17,810 bases of DNA from an uncultured Collinsella sp. (GCA_902494625.1 CABUUB010000036.1:1-17810), one strand, 5' to 3'; counted from the first letter of the stretch, positions 8,480 to 15,680 are shown. Numbers and translations: made by a program. Notes: generated from the letters alone by a model not told the origin.

Positions 8480-9438
8480 GCAATGCCCGCTCGACGAAGG
8501 CCCATACGGATCAGGCTGTCACAGACCTGCGGGAACGTCATATCGTCTGTGTGGCGAATCTCATCCGGATACAGCGACGTATCGGTCATGCCGGGAATGG
8601 TGTTGGTCTCGAGGATGACGGGGCCGTCCTCGCTCACGATAAAATCGCTGCGCGAGATGCCCAGGCAACCGAGGGCCTTGTGAGCAGCACAGGCAAGCTC
8701 CTGAGCGCGAGCGTAATTCTCGGGTGAAATCTGCGCCGGAATACGATGGATGTCCGTAGGGTCGACATACTTCACGTCCAGATCGTAGAACTCACAGTCC
8801 TCGGGCTTGCGAATCTCGACAATCGGCAGGGCGCGCACGTCGTCCTCGCCGTACACGCCGACGGTGATCTCGGTACCCTCGATGCACTTCTCGACCAGCA
8901 CTTTGTCGCCGTACTCAAACGCCTTGGCAATTGCCGCGGGCAGCTCGGAGGGCTCATGGACCAGGGAAATGCCATAGCTGGAACCGTTGACGGCCGGCTT
9001 CACAAAGCTGCGCTCGCCACAAACCTCGACGATATGATCGATATCGACTTCATCGCCCACCTCGAGCGCAAGGCCGGGGGCAATGGGAATGCCCGCCTTG
9101 GCGTACAGGAGCTTAGAGACCTCTTTGTCGGCACCGCAGGCGCTAGCAAGCACGCCCGAGGCCGTGTAGGGGATACCCAGGGTCTCCATGGCGCCCTGCA
9201 TGGCACCATCCTCGCCGCCGGCACCGTGCATGGCGATAAACGCCACGTCAAAGCCGCCGGTCGCCATGGTTACCATAAAGTCATCAGCGGCCGTATCGAG
9301 CAGCTCCACCGAGGTGTAGCCGGCTTCCTTCAGTGCCACCACAACGTTCTTTCCCGAATTGAGCGAGATCTCGCGCTCAGCGGAATGACCGCCCGCCAAG
9401 ACCGCTACGTGCATGTTCTCTAGGCTTTTACCCGGCAT
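8473..9438 (-). CDS. ddl: D-alanine--D-alanine ligase
   Basis: The 321-residue product is an ATP-grasp enzyme that joins two D-alanines in the cytoplasm for the peptidoglycan stem peptide. Visible motifs are GGHSAEREIS (16-25), HGAGGEDG (71-78), FVKPAVNGSSYGIS (145-158, ATP lysine and glycine-rich loop), EITVGVYG, EFYDLDVKY (216-224) and LETNTIPGMT (276-285, magnesium and second-substrate site). The Tyr of EFYD is retained, which fits D-Ala rather than D-lactate as second substrate. The start is ATG 9438 with an excellent AGGAGGAG about 7 bases upstream. The next gene, dinG, overlaps its end. The length is normal for the shorter Ddl proteins. Confidence 0.96.
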   Translation of the reverse strand: MPGKSLENMHVAVLAGGHSAEREISLNSGKNVVVALKEAGYTSVELLDTAADDFMVTMATGGFDVAFIAMHGAGGEDGAMQGAMETLGIPYTASGVLASACGADKEVSKLLYAKAGIPIAPGLALEVGDEVDIDHIVEVCGERSFVKPAVNGSSYGISLVHEPSELPAAIAKAFEYGDKVLVEKCIEGTEITVGVYGEDDVRALPIVEIRKPEDCEFYDLDVKYVDPTDIHRIPAQISPENYARAQELACAAHKALGCLGISRSDFIVSEDGPVILETNTIPGMTDTSLYPDEIRHTDDMTFPQVCDSLIRMGLRRAGIAC

Positions 9439-9478
9439 GGGCAGACTCCTCCTCTATAATTTCTGCAGCTGATACCAT

Positions 9479-9508
9479 ATTGTAGCGATACCCTCTACGT
9501 TTCCCCAA
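9479..9508 (-). promoter_or_regulatory. candidate ddl-dinG promoter
   Basis: On the minus strand TTGGGG (9508-9503) and TACAAT (9484-9479) are separated by 18 bp, placing a start about 35 bases before ddl. The -35 matches only three of six consensus bases. A TATAAT at 9455-9460 on the plus strand might serve rlmN but lacks a -35. Confidence 0.35.
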
Positions 9509-9523
9509 AATCGAAAGGCTTCC

Positions 9524-10576
9524 ATGAATCCCAGGACTAAATCTCAGGACATTCGCGACTTGAGCCAAAACGATATTCGCGAGCTCGTGGCCGAACTTGG
9601 CCAGCCCGCGTTCCGCGCGAAGCAGCTCATTGAATGGGTCTTCGAGAAGAACGTTTGTTCGTTTGACGATATGACCAACCTTCCCAAGGCTTTCCGCGAG
9701 CAGCTTAAAGAGGCTTTTGCCTTTGACACGCCCACTGAACTCACCAAGCAGGTTTCCAAAGATGGCTCGCGCAAGTATCTGCTCGAATACCACGACGGCG
9801 TTTCCGTCGAGACTGTCGGCATGCCCCGTCGTAACAAGCTTTCCGTCTGCGTTTCCACCCAGGCAGGCTGCGGCATGGGCTGTGCCTTTTGCGCTACCGG
9901 TCTCAACGGCCTCAAGCGCTCTCTGACCGCTCAAGAGATCGTCGACCAGATACTTCATGTATCCAACGACTTTGGCGAGCGCGCCACGAGCGTTGTCTTC
10001 ATGGGCCAGGGCGAGCCGTTTGCCAACTACGACGAGGTTCTCAAGGCGCTGCGAATCCTCAACGACCCCGATGGCATCGGTATCGGCGCTCGTCACCTCA
10101 CCGTCTCTACCAGTGGCGTTATTCCCGGTATTCGCAAATTTGCCGACATCCCCGAGCAGTTCACGCTTGCTGTTTCACTGCATTCCGCCATCCAGTCGAC
10201 GCGCAATAAGCTCATGCCCGGTGTTAAGAAGTACACGCTGCTTCGCCTTCACGAAGCGCTTCAGCTCTACACCGAGAAGACTGGCCGCCGTCCGACCTAT
10301 GAGTATGCCATGATCGAAGGCGTCAACGATACGAATCCCGAGATGCAGGCACTCTGCGACTTCTGCGAGGGAACGCTGTGCCACGTTAACCTCATTCAGC
10401 TTAACGACATCGAGGGTAGCCCGCTCAAGCCGTCGCCGATGCATAAGGTTGAGGATCTTCAGCGTCGTCTTGAGTCCCGTGGCATCGAGACCACGATTCG
10501 TAACTCCCGTGGTAACGATATTGACGCCGCTTGCGGACAGCTGAAGCAGCGCTTCAAAGTTCAGAAGAACGCATAG
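9524..10576 (+). CDS. rlmN: dual-specificity RNA methyltransferase RlmN
   Basis: The 350-residue product is a radical SAM enzyme that methylates C2 of A2503 in 23S rRNA and, in several bacteria, A37 of some tRNAs. The cluster-binding CGMGCAFC places Cys at 116, 120 and 123, and Cys 337 (DIDAACGQL) fits the conserved C-terminal catalytic cysteine. The N-terminal domain (LGQPAFRAKQLIEWVF) and the C-terminal IRNSRGNDIDAACGQL are typical. The usual GMGEP glycine-rich motif reads GQGEP (161-165). ATG 9524 follows AAAGG at a short distance. It is a single gene, divergent from ddl, and closes with a perfect 16-bp terminator stem. Codon choice uses more U at third positions than the left flank, as for a well-expressed gene. 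Confidence 0.96.
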   Translation: MNPRTKSQDIRDLSQNDIRELVAELGQPAFRAKQLIEWVFEKNVCSFDDMTNLPKAFREQLKEAFAFDTPTELTKQVSKDGSRKYLLEYHDGVSVETVGMPRRNKLSVCVSTQAGCGMGCAFCATGLNGLKRSLTAQEIVDQILHVSNDFGERATSVVFMGQGEPFANYDEVLKALRILNDPDGIGIGARHLTVSTSGVIPGIRKFADIPEQFTLAVSLHSAIQSTRNKLMPGVKKYTLLRLHEALQLYTEKTGRRPTYEYAMIEGVNDTNPEMQALCDFCEGTLCHVNLIQLNDIEGSPLKPSPMHKVEDLQRRLESRGIETTIRNSRGNDIDAACGQLKQRFKVQKNA

Positions 10577-10594
10577 GGGAGTCGCACCCCAAAA

Positions 10595-10610
10595 CGTTTC
10601 ATGTGAAACA
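10595..10610. promoter_or_regulatory. parS: parS-like site downstream of rlmN (two mismatches)
   Basis: CGTTTCATGTGAAACA differs from parS TGTTTCACGTGAAACA at the first base and at one central base. It lies between the rlmN stop and its terminator, about 2.1 kb from the main parS cluster. ParB might bind it more weakly; it could also be chance or a small hairpin. Confidence 0.5.
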
Positions 10611-10613
10611 TCG

Positions 10614-10658
10614 AACGACCCCGGTTGCAGAATATGCAACCGGGGTCGTTTCATTTAT
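10614..10658 (+). terminator. rlmN terminator
   Basis: A perfect 16-bp stem (10614-10629 with 10635-10650) around the 5-base loop GAATA is followed by TCATTTATT. It starts 37 bp after the rlmN stop. The T-tract is interrupted, but the stem is very strong. Confidence 0.85.
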
Positions 10659-10703
10659 TGACCTTAATTTTGAATCAGCTGCTACCTGTCCCATGTTTTA
10701 CGG

Positions 10704-10747
10704 CCAAAATAAGGGGTCCTTGTCTCATGAATCAGACAAGGACCCCT
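10704..10747 (-). terminator. terminator of the rsmG-parA-parB operon
   Basis: A perfect 14-bp stem pairs 10734-10747 with 10712-10725 around an 8-base loop. Reading the minus strand it is followed by TATTTTGG. It lies about 30 bp past the stop of the small gene after parB, so it closes that operon head-on with the rlmN terminator. Confidence 0.75.
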
Positions 10748-10766
10748 CAAAATATGCTGAGTAATT

Positions 10767-10779
10767 GTTAGGTACCTAA
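10767..10779. repeat. GTTAGGTACCTAA, palindrome copy 1
   Basis: The perfect 12-bp palindrome TTAGGTACCTAA (10768-10779) overlaps the stop codon of the small gene after parB. An identical 13-bp sequence occurs at 14271-14283. Function unknown; a dimeric DNA-binding protein site is one possibility. Confidence 0.6.
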
Positions 10780-11030
10780 TAGCCTACATTTTCCCATTGG
10801 TTGATAACCCAACCTTGATTAATCTTGGGATTCTTCGTTACCTGAGCAGTACGCATGGCAACATCTTCTGTCATAACATCCATTTTCTTTTTGGAAGTAT
10901 CGACGATATCTTGCGCGCCACGAAGCAAACGACCTCTAAGTTCATCGTCTGTCGCAATCTTATATCCAGCAAAGGCACCAGCCGCGATAGTCGTCGCCAA
11001 TGCAATCGCTGTTAAAATCTTATTCCTCAT
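10776..11030 (-). CDS. small membrane-anchored protein coupled to parB
   Basis: The 84-residue product is not a named family to me. Residues 5-25 (ILTAIALATTIAAGAFAGYKI) form a single hydrophobic helix with small residues, after a basic MRNK start. The rest (26-84) is charged, probably helical (DELRGRLLRGAQDIVD, then a Lys-rich stretch), and ends in an aromatic NQGWVINQWENVGY. The layout recalls YtxH-like small proteins but without a convincing match. The start is ATG 11030, with GGAGG 5 bases upstream inside the parB coding sequence; an earlier in-frame start at 11048 is not favoured. It overlaps the parB end by 11 bp, so its translation is probably tied to parB. A role in anchoring or regulating segregation is suggested only by this position. 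Confidence 0.75.
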   Translation of the reverse strand: MRNKILTAIALATTIAAGAFAGYKIATDDELRGRLLRGAQDIVDTSKKKMDVMTEDVAMRTAQVTKNPKINQGWVINQWENVGY

Positions 11031-11925
11031 CTTGGCCTCCTTGATCAAACTGAATCATTTCGCCAAGAATACGAGAGAGCTCTTCCTCGTCTTTAAACTC
11101 AATCTCAATCTTATTCTTTCCACGCGAGCTCTTCACACGCACGTTGGTATTAAATACCTGACGAAGCACACGGGCAGCCTTTTTAAAAGACTGAGGCGTT
11201 GCAGGCCTAGGCGTCTTAGGTGTTTCTCCGGCAGAAAACAGCGGAGCAAGATTTTCTGTCGCTCTTACGGAAAGGCCCTCCGCAACAACCTTCTCTGCAA
11301 GTCGAATACGCGCGTCCTCATAGGGAACTGCAAGAATCGCACGTGCATGACCAGCAGTAAGTTTGCCCTCAAAAATCATCTGCTGAACTACCTCGGGGAG
11401 ATCGAGAAGACGCAGTGAGTTTGTAATTGCAGAGCGTGACTTGCTTACCGCCTTCGACAATGCCTCCTGGGTCATACCGCTGGCATCGATGAGCTGTCGA
11501 TAGCCCTTAGCCTCTTCGACGGGATTCAGATCAGAACGCTGAAGATTTTCGATAAGAGCAAGAGCCAGCATCTCTTCATCATTAACGTCTTTAATGATGA
11601 CAGGCAGTTCATCAAGACCAGCAAGCTTTGACGCTTGGTAACGACGCTCGCCAGCGATGATCTCGTAGCCGTTTCCATGCTTCCGAACCAATAGCGGCTG
11701 CAAAACGCCATGTTCTTGGATTGACTCGCTCAACTCGCGAAGTTCAGTTTCGTTAAAGTGAATTCGCGGCTGATTAGGGTTGGGAACAATATCCTCAATA
11801 GGTAGCTTTGTTTCAGATGCGACATTTGAAGCCGATGCAGCCGAACCACCGGTCTCATACTCGGCCTCTGAGACCAAAGCATTGAGTCCACGTCCCAATC
11901 CGCCACGTTTCTTTGCACTAGGCAC
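11020..11925 (-). CDS. parB: chromosome-partitioning protein ParB
   Basis: The 301-residue product is the centromere-binding CTPase that loads on parS, spreads along DNA and recruits SMC. Residues 1-17 (RGGLGRGLNALV) form the usual ParA-contacting basic tail. The N-terminal CTP-binding domain includes GERRYQASKLAG (92-103) and ENLQRSDLNP (126-135). The parS-reading helix-turn-helix is at about 152-174 (TQEALSKAVSKSRSAITNSL), and the C-terminal dimerisation domain is at about 238-301, after a Pro/Thr linker. The start is GTG 11925, inside the parA end (8-bp overlap), with GAGGTG 7 bases upstream. Three parS sites lie just upstream of parA and one related site lies beyond the operon. Confidence 0.97.
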   Translation of the reverse strand: MPSAKKRGGLGRGLNALVSEAEYETGGSAASASNVASETKLPIEDIVPNPNQPRIHFNETELRELSESIQEHGVLQPLLVRKHGNGYEIIAGERRYQASKLAGLDELPVIIKDVNDEEMLALALIENLQRSDLNPVEEAKGYRQLIDASGMTQEALSKAVSKSRSAITNSLRLLDLPEVVQQMIFEGKLTAGHARAILAVPYEDARIRLAEKVVAEGLSVRATENLAPLFSAGETPKTPRPATPQSFKKAARVLRQVFNTNVRVKSSRGKNKIEIEFKDEEELSRILGEMIQFDQGGQDEE

Positions 11926-12718
11926 GCTTGATCACCTCTTTTGCAAGGTTCATATACGCTTTTGCACCCTTATTTTGAGGTGCATAGGTAATTACCGGTT
12001 CTCCAAAAGACGGAGCTTCGGAGATTTTAACCGTACGGGGAATCAGCGTCTTAAACGCCTTATCACCAAAGTACGATTGAACCTCCTCTACAACCTGATT
12101 CGACAGAGAAGTACGCGAGTCATACATGGTCATAAGCACTCCATAGGTGTCTAAGCCCTTGTTCAGACGTGATTTGACCATCTTCATTGACTCAAGCAGC
12201 TTTGTAACTCCCTCGAGTGCGTAATATTCGCACTGGATCGGAATCAAGACGCTGTCTGCTGCGGTCAAGGCGTTGATAGTAAGCAGGCCGAGCGAAGGAG
12301 GACAGTCAATGAAAATGAAATCGAACTCGTCCTGAATTGGCTCAAGCAAATCTTTGAGGCGGGTTTCACGAGCAATTGCGCTTACAAGCTCAATTTCGGC
12401 GCCTGCAAGCTGAATTGTAGCCGGAATTACGAATACCTTTTTGCAATTTGTATCAAGAACAAGCGATTCTGCCGGCATATCATTCAACAATGCATCATAG
12501 ATGCAGTGATCAAGTTCTTCTTTTTCAATTCCGAATCCACTGGTGCTGTTTCCCTGTGGATCAAAATCGACAATCAGCGTCTTCCGACCCTGCTCACCCA
12601 GTGCTGCTGCAAGGTTTACAGCCGTCGTTGACTTACCGACGCCGCCTTTTTGATTGATGATTGCAATGATACGCGTGTCTTTTGCGCTCTTAGAACGCTT
12701 AACGTCGCGAAATCCCAC
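11918..12718 (-). CDS. parA: chromosome-partitioning ATPase ParA (Soj)
   Basis: The 266-residue product is a deviant Walker A ATPase that binds DNA non-specifically as an ATP dimer and drives movement of ParB-parS complexes; in many bacteria it also regulates DnaA. KGGVGKSTT (24-32) holds the signature lysine, DFDPQGN (51-57) is the switch region, and IFIDCPPS (about 134-141) is Walker B. There is a short basic N-terminal extension of about 15 residues. The start is GTG 12718 with GGAGG about 5 bases upstream. The leader holds three parS sites, so ParB may repress or shape this operon's transcription. No clear -35/-10 pair was found in the leader. Confidence 0.97.
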   Translation of the reverse strand: MGFRDVKRSKSAKDTRIIAIINQKGGVGKSTTAVNLAAALGEQGRKTLIVDFDPQGNSTSGFGIEKEELDHCIYDALLNDMPAESLVLDTNCKKVFVIPATIQLAGAEIELVSAIARETRLKDLLEPIQDEFDFIFIDCPPSLGLLTINALTAADSVLIPIQCEYYALEGVTKLLESMKMVKSRLNKGLDTYGVLMTMYDSRTSLSNQVVEEVQSYFGDKAFKTLIPRTVKISEAPSFGEPVITYAPQNKGAKAYMNLAKEVIKRA

Positions 12719-12757
12719 GGTCCCTCCTGGTGTGTATTAAAGCTGTCAAACGGAGGA

Positions 12758-12773
12758 TGTTTCACGTGAAACA
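12758..12773. promoter_or_regulatory. parS: parS site 1
   Basis: TGTTTCACGTGAAACA is an exact match to the parS consensus, extended by A and T to an 18-bp palindrome. It ends 55 bp upstream of the first base of the parA start codon and is the first of three sites at an exact 39-bp period. Confidence 0.97.
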
Positions 12774-12796
12774 TTCCGATTCGATATCAACCGCCA

Positions 12797-12812
12797 TGTT
12801 TCACATGAAACA
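12797..12812. promoter_or_regulatory. parS: parS site 2 (one central mismatch)
   Basis: TGTTTCACATGAAACA has a single change (central CG to CA) from consensus. It lies exactly 39 bp from the sites on either side. Confidence 0.9.
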
Positions 12813-12835
12813 CTGCAAGTTGTTAGTATCCATTA

Positions 12836-12851
12836 TGTTTCACGTGAAACA
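12836..12851. promoter_or_regulatory. parS: parS site 3
   Basis: TGTTTCACGTGAAACA is a perfect site that ends one base before the rsmG stop codon on the plus-strand coordinate. With sites 1 and 2 it fills the 134-bp rsmG-parA gap. Confidence 0.97.
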
Positions 12852-12852
12852 T

Positions 12853-13590
12853 CTAGGCAAGCGGATTCTTCTTTGCCATGCCATTTGCACGAGGTAATGA
12901 AACAGATGCTGGATGACTCTTCTTAAGAACAATGAACTCCCGGTGGCCCAAGCCCTCAGGCAAATCGATTGCGTCATTCAGAAGCAAAGTGAAGCCGCAA
13001 ATCTTAGCTGCTGACATGCCGGAAGCAAGCTCATCATCCGAAGGATTGCCCTTGGTGATAACAAATAGACCTCCATCCTTGAGGAACGGAGCTGCATACT
13101 CAACAAGAATCGGTAGAGGGGCCAGCGCGCGGGCGGTTACGACAGAGAACTGCTTCTTATGGCTTCGAGCATATTCTTCAAGACGATCATGAACGGCATG
13201 AGCATGTTTCAATCCAAGTGCATGGACAAAAGAATTGACAGCGTCAACCTTCTTGCCAACAGAGTCAATATAAGTAGCTTTACGATGCGTGGCTATGGTT
13301 AACGGAATACCAGGGAAGCCAGCACCTGTACCCATATCGAGCAAAGCTCCCTCAGGAGCCTTATTGATATAGGGGAGTAAAACAAGTGAGTCGAGGATAT
13401 GAAGTACTGCAGCATCTTCTACGTTGAGAATACGGGTGAGATTGGTTGTCTTATTTGTTTCTAGAACCAAATCCAAATGCTGAATACATTTCCTCAGCTC
13501 AGCATCAGTTACGCTCAAGGAATATTCTTTGCAATAGAAAGCTAGACGACTCAACATCTCGTCAGCCTGCTGATCAGTAAGTACTAACAA
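12853..13590 (-). CDS. rsmG: 16S rRNA (guanine-527-N7)-methyltransferase RsmG
   Basis: The 245-residue product (GidB) uses SAM to methylate G527 of 16S rRNA. Family motifs are NLT (50-52), LHILDSL (63-69), the SAM loop LLDMGTGAGFPGIPL (83-97) and TARALAPLPILVEYA. The start chosen is TTG 13590, which has GAAAGGAG 6 bases upstream. A longer reading from 13638 would begin inside a terminator T-tract and is rejected; ATG 13554 has no ribosome site. The gene lies just after a strong terminator and is followed by the parS cluster and parA. The C-terminus has a basic tail (NGMAKKNPLA). Confidence 0.95.
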   Translation of the reverse strand: MLVLTDQQADEMLSRLAFYCKEYSLSVTDAELRKCIQHLDLVLETNKTTNLTRILNVEDAAVLHILDSLVLLPYINKAPEGALLDMGTGAGFPGIPLTIATHRKATYIDSVGKKVDAVNSFVHALGLKHAHAVHDRLEEYARSHKKQFSVVTARALAPLPILVEYAAPFLKDGGLFVITKGNPSDDELASGMSAAKICGFTLLLNDAIDLPEGLGHREFIVLKKSHPASVSLPRANGMAKKNPLA

Positions 13591-13634
13591 CGAAAGCTCC
13601 TTTCTGACAAAAATCAGTGTATCGAGAACTTTTG

Positions 13635-13668
13635 ACAAAAAAAGGGGACGTGGAAACCACGTCCCCTT
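13635..13668 (-). terminator. strong terminator between jag and rsmG
   Basis: On the minus strand AAGGGGACGTGG (13668-13657 complement) pairs with its 12-bp perfect partner at 13653-13642 around a 3-base loop, followed by a run of seven T. It ends the rpmH-jag operon. Some readthrough or an overlapping promoter is needed for rsmG, which starts 45 bp later. Confidence 0.92.
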
Positions 13669-13686
13669 AGCATAAGCTCGAGTAGA

Positions 13687-14256
13687 TTATCGAGCAACAA
13701 TCACCACATGGCGATCAGGGTCAGAACCCTCAGAATGAGTATCGACGGCATCATTGCCACGAAGCGCAATGTGAACCAGTCGGCGCTCGTAGGCATTCAT
13801 GGGCGGAAGCGAAACACTCTTATGAGTGCGAATGGCACGCTCGGCAGCAGACTGAGCCATGGAGGCAACCTTGTCCTGACGGCGGCTCTTGTATCCCTCG
13901 ACGTCCACTACAACCGGATACCTAAAGCCAAGTTTGCGGCTCACCAGCAAAGAGAACATAACCTGAAGAGCATCAAGGGTGCGACCATGACGGCCAATGA
14001 GAACAGCAAGGTCGGGAGCAGTAACATCCAAAATCAGCTCACCCTCGTCGCCCTCATACTCATCGATAGGAGAGTTGGCGGCATCGAAGTGCGAAAGGAT
14101 GGAACGCAGAATGGAAATCGCAACATCGGCAATGGTGTCGAGCTCCTCATCGGTCAGCTCTTCACCAGCCTTGTAGCGCTGTGCAATCTCGGGATAATCG
14201 CCCGCGACCTGCGGGGCAACCTCCTCAAGCGTATCCTCGATGATCTCTTCAGACAT
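13687..14256 (-). CDS. khpB: RNA-binding protein KhpB/Jag (KH and R3H domains)
   Basis: The 189-residue product is the SpoIIIJ-associated RNA-binding protein, which with KhpA binds many transcripts and affects cell division and envelope in Gram-positives. An acidic N-terminus (1-45) is followed by a KH domain (about 63-120) with its GRHG loop at 88-91, then an R3H domain with RRLVH at 158-162. The Jag_N domain found in Bacillus and Streptococcus is absent, which shortens the protein. The start is ATG 14256 with GGAG 6 bases upstream. It follows yidC by 44 bp, the usual neighbour. The palindrome at 14272-14283 lies just before its ribosome site. Confidence 0.92.
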   Translation of the reverse strand: MSEEIIEDTLEEVAPQVAGDYPEIAQRYKAGEELTDEELDTIADVAISILRSILSHFDAANSPIDEYEGDEGELILDVTAPDLAVLIGRHGRTLDALQVMFSLLVSRKLGFRYPVVVDVEGYKSRRQDKVASMAQSAAERAIRTHKSVSLPPMNAYERRLVHIALRGNDAVDTHSEGSDPDRHVVIVAR

Positions 14257-14270
14257 AACGTACTCCAAAA

Positions 14271-14283
14271 GTTAGGTACCTAA
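14271..14283. repeat. GTTAGGTACCTAA, palindrome copy 2
   Basis: The same 13 bp as at 10767-10779, containing the perfect palindrome TTAGGTACCTAA. It lies in the 44-bp yidC-jag gap, directly upstream of the jag ribosome-binding site, where a bound protein could affect jag expression. Confidence 0.6.
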
Positions 14284-14300
14284 ATAAGATTGATATCCCA

Positions 14301-15071
14301 CTACTTCTTCTTGTGCGGGCGCGGCTTCTTCTCGCGACGAGTGACCTCAACCTGCAGTGGAGCGTTCTTAAGACGCTCCTCCTCATCGGCCTTCGCCTTG
14401 TCGATGACCTTCTGCGTCACAAAAATCTGCTGGATAACCTGCCAAGCAGACGAGACGTCGTAGTACAGCAGAACACCAACGGGAAGGCTCCAGCCCATCC
14501 AAAGCATCATGACCGTCATGACGACGGCCATCATACGCATGCTCTGGGCCTGCTGGCCGGTCTGGTTGCGCGACATGTAGAGCTGCGGAATCAGGGTCAG
14601 AACGGCGAACAGGATCAGGCAGACCAGCGCAGGCAGTGCAACCATAAAGCCATCGGCAAAGGAAGCGCTCGGCGTGGTGGTCAGGTCGGGCAGGATGTTG
14701 AAGAACGAGAACGTGCCCTCGTTAAAGTACTGCGGCAGGTTACGAAGCAGCGTAAACAGGGCAAACAGGATAGGCATCTGAATCAGAAGCGGCAGGCAGC
14801 CGGACAGCGGATTGAACTTGTTCTCGCTGTAGAACTTCTGCATCTCCTCGGCCTGACGCTGAGGATCGTCGGCATAGCGCTCCTGGATCTCGAGCATCTT
14901 GGGCTGCAGCACCTGCATGCGAGCCGTCGACTTGGTCGACTTGAGCATGAGCGGCGTCAGCAGCAGACGGATGATGACCACCAGGATGATGATGGACAGG
15001 CCCCAGTCGACCGCAAAGGTCTGGATGAGCTTGAGCAGCTCGAAAAGGATGTTAACGATCCAATCCCACAT
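14301..15071 (-). CDS. yidC: membrane protein insertase YidC
   Basis: The 256-residue product inserts and folds membrane proteins, alone or with SecYEG. It has the short Gram-positive form: a first helix at about 22-42 (SIIILVVIIRLLLTPLMLKS) with the groove Arg at 35, a coiled-coil cytoplasmic loop (about 50-85, EIQERYADDPQRQAEEMQKF), then four further helices (about 90-112, 140-165, 180-200 and 200-215) and a basic C-tail ending PRPHKKK, suited to ribosome contact. No lipoprotein signal Cys is present, unlike SpoIIIJ. The start is ATG 15071, with GGAGG 9 bases upstream. It follows yidD by 29 bp. Confidence 0.96.
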   Translation of the reverse strand: MWDWIVNILFELLKLIQTFAVDWGLSIIILVVIIRLLLTPLMLKSTKSTARMQVLQPKMLEIQERYADDPQRQAEEMQKFYSENKFNPLSGCLPLLIQMPILFALFTLLRNLPQYFNEGTFSFFNILPDLTTTPSASFADGFMVALPALVCLILFAVLTLIPQLYMSRNQTGQQAQSMRMMAVVMTVMMLWMGWSLPVGVLLYYDVSSAWQVIQQIFVTQKVIDKAKADEEERLKNAPLQVEVTRREKKPRPHKKK

Positions 15072-15100
15072 GTAAGTTTTCCTCCGATAGCGAGTGCCCG

Positions 15101-15325
15101 CTAGGGCACAGGGTCATAACCGCCGACGTGCAGGGGATTGCAGCGAGCGATGCGCCTCACGGCAAGCCAGCAGCCTCTCAAAACACCGTACTTCTCAATC
15201 GCCTGGATGGCGTATTGCGAGCACGTTGGGTAATAAATGCAGGCGTCAGGCAATAAGGGCGAAATAACCTGTTGATATATGCGAATAGGAGCGATGGCAA
15301 CACGTCGCAAAACGTGATTGCTCAT
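15101..15325 (-). CDS. yidD: membrane protein insertion efficiency factor YidD
   Basis: The 74-residue product matches YidD: IYQQVISPLLP, then YYPTCSQYAIQAIEKYG with its conserved Cys, then RCNPLHVGGYDPVP. It is an amphipathic inner-membrane-associated protein thought to help YidC. The length is normal for the family. Its start overlaps the rnpA stop by 4 bp (ATGA type), which suggests coupled translation. Confidence 0.95.
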   Translation of the reverse strand: MSNHVLRRVAIAPIRIYQQVISPLLPDACIYYPTCSQYAIQAIEKYGVLRGCWLAVRRIARCNPLHVGGYDPVP

Positions 15326-15660
15326 CGCTCCTCCCCGGCAACGCCGGCGCGTTTCATAAGCGAACGCAACGCCTTGTCCATCTCCTGCGGCGAGGAAACC
15401 CTCGTCTTGGGAGTTGCGAACAAGATGATGTCATAACCCGCAACGGGAAATCCACAGCTGCGGGCGGCCTCGCGCATCACACGCTTAGAACGGTTGCGCA
15501 CGACAGCACAACCGAGCCGTTTAGCACCAACGAAGGCGACCCTTCCGGAGTCGCCTTCGCCAACCGATTCACATATGGTCATTCGAATCAGAGGGTGATT
15601 GAAACGACGCCCCTGACTGAACACATGCTCGAAATCTTGCCGAGACTTAATAGTCTTCAT
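15322..15660 (-). CDS. rnpA: ribonuclease P protein component
   Basis: The 112-residue product is the protein subunit of RNase P, which removes 5' leaders of pre-tRNAs. The family signature is the RNR helix, seen as CAVVRNRSKRVMREAAR (about 51-67), plus an aromatic/basic FNHPLIRMTI strand. The start is ATG 15660. The ribosome site is weak, and the gap from rpmH is 20 bp, which fits the usual lower expression of rnpA than rpmH in the same transcript. Confidence 0.95.
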   Translation of the reverse strand: MKTIKSRQDFEHVFSQGRRFNHPLIRMTICESVGEGDSGRVAFVGAKRLGCAVVRNRSKRVMREAARSCGFPVAGYDIILFATPKTRVSSPQEMDKALRSLMKRAGVAGEER

Positions 15661-15680
15661 GCGAGATGTGTGTATCGCTG

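Noticed and set aside
8746..9423. A 225-codon plus-strand frame over ddl
   Set aside because: It is antisense to a certain ddl gene, with no domain and no ribosome site.
12555..12563. TGTGGATCA, one mismatch from a DnaA box, inside parA
   Set aside because: It encodes part of the conserved DPQGN motif of ParA and stands alone, so chance is the better explanation.
12744..12749. TTGACA on the minus strand upstream of parA
   Set aside because: No -10 lies at 16-18 bp downstream; the expected place is the ribosome site, so it cannot be called a promoter.
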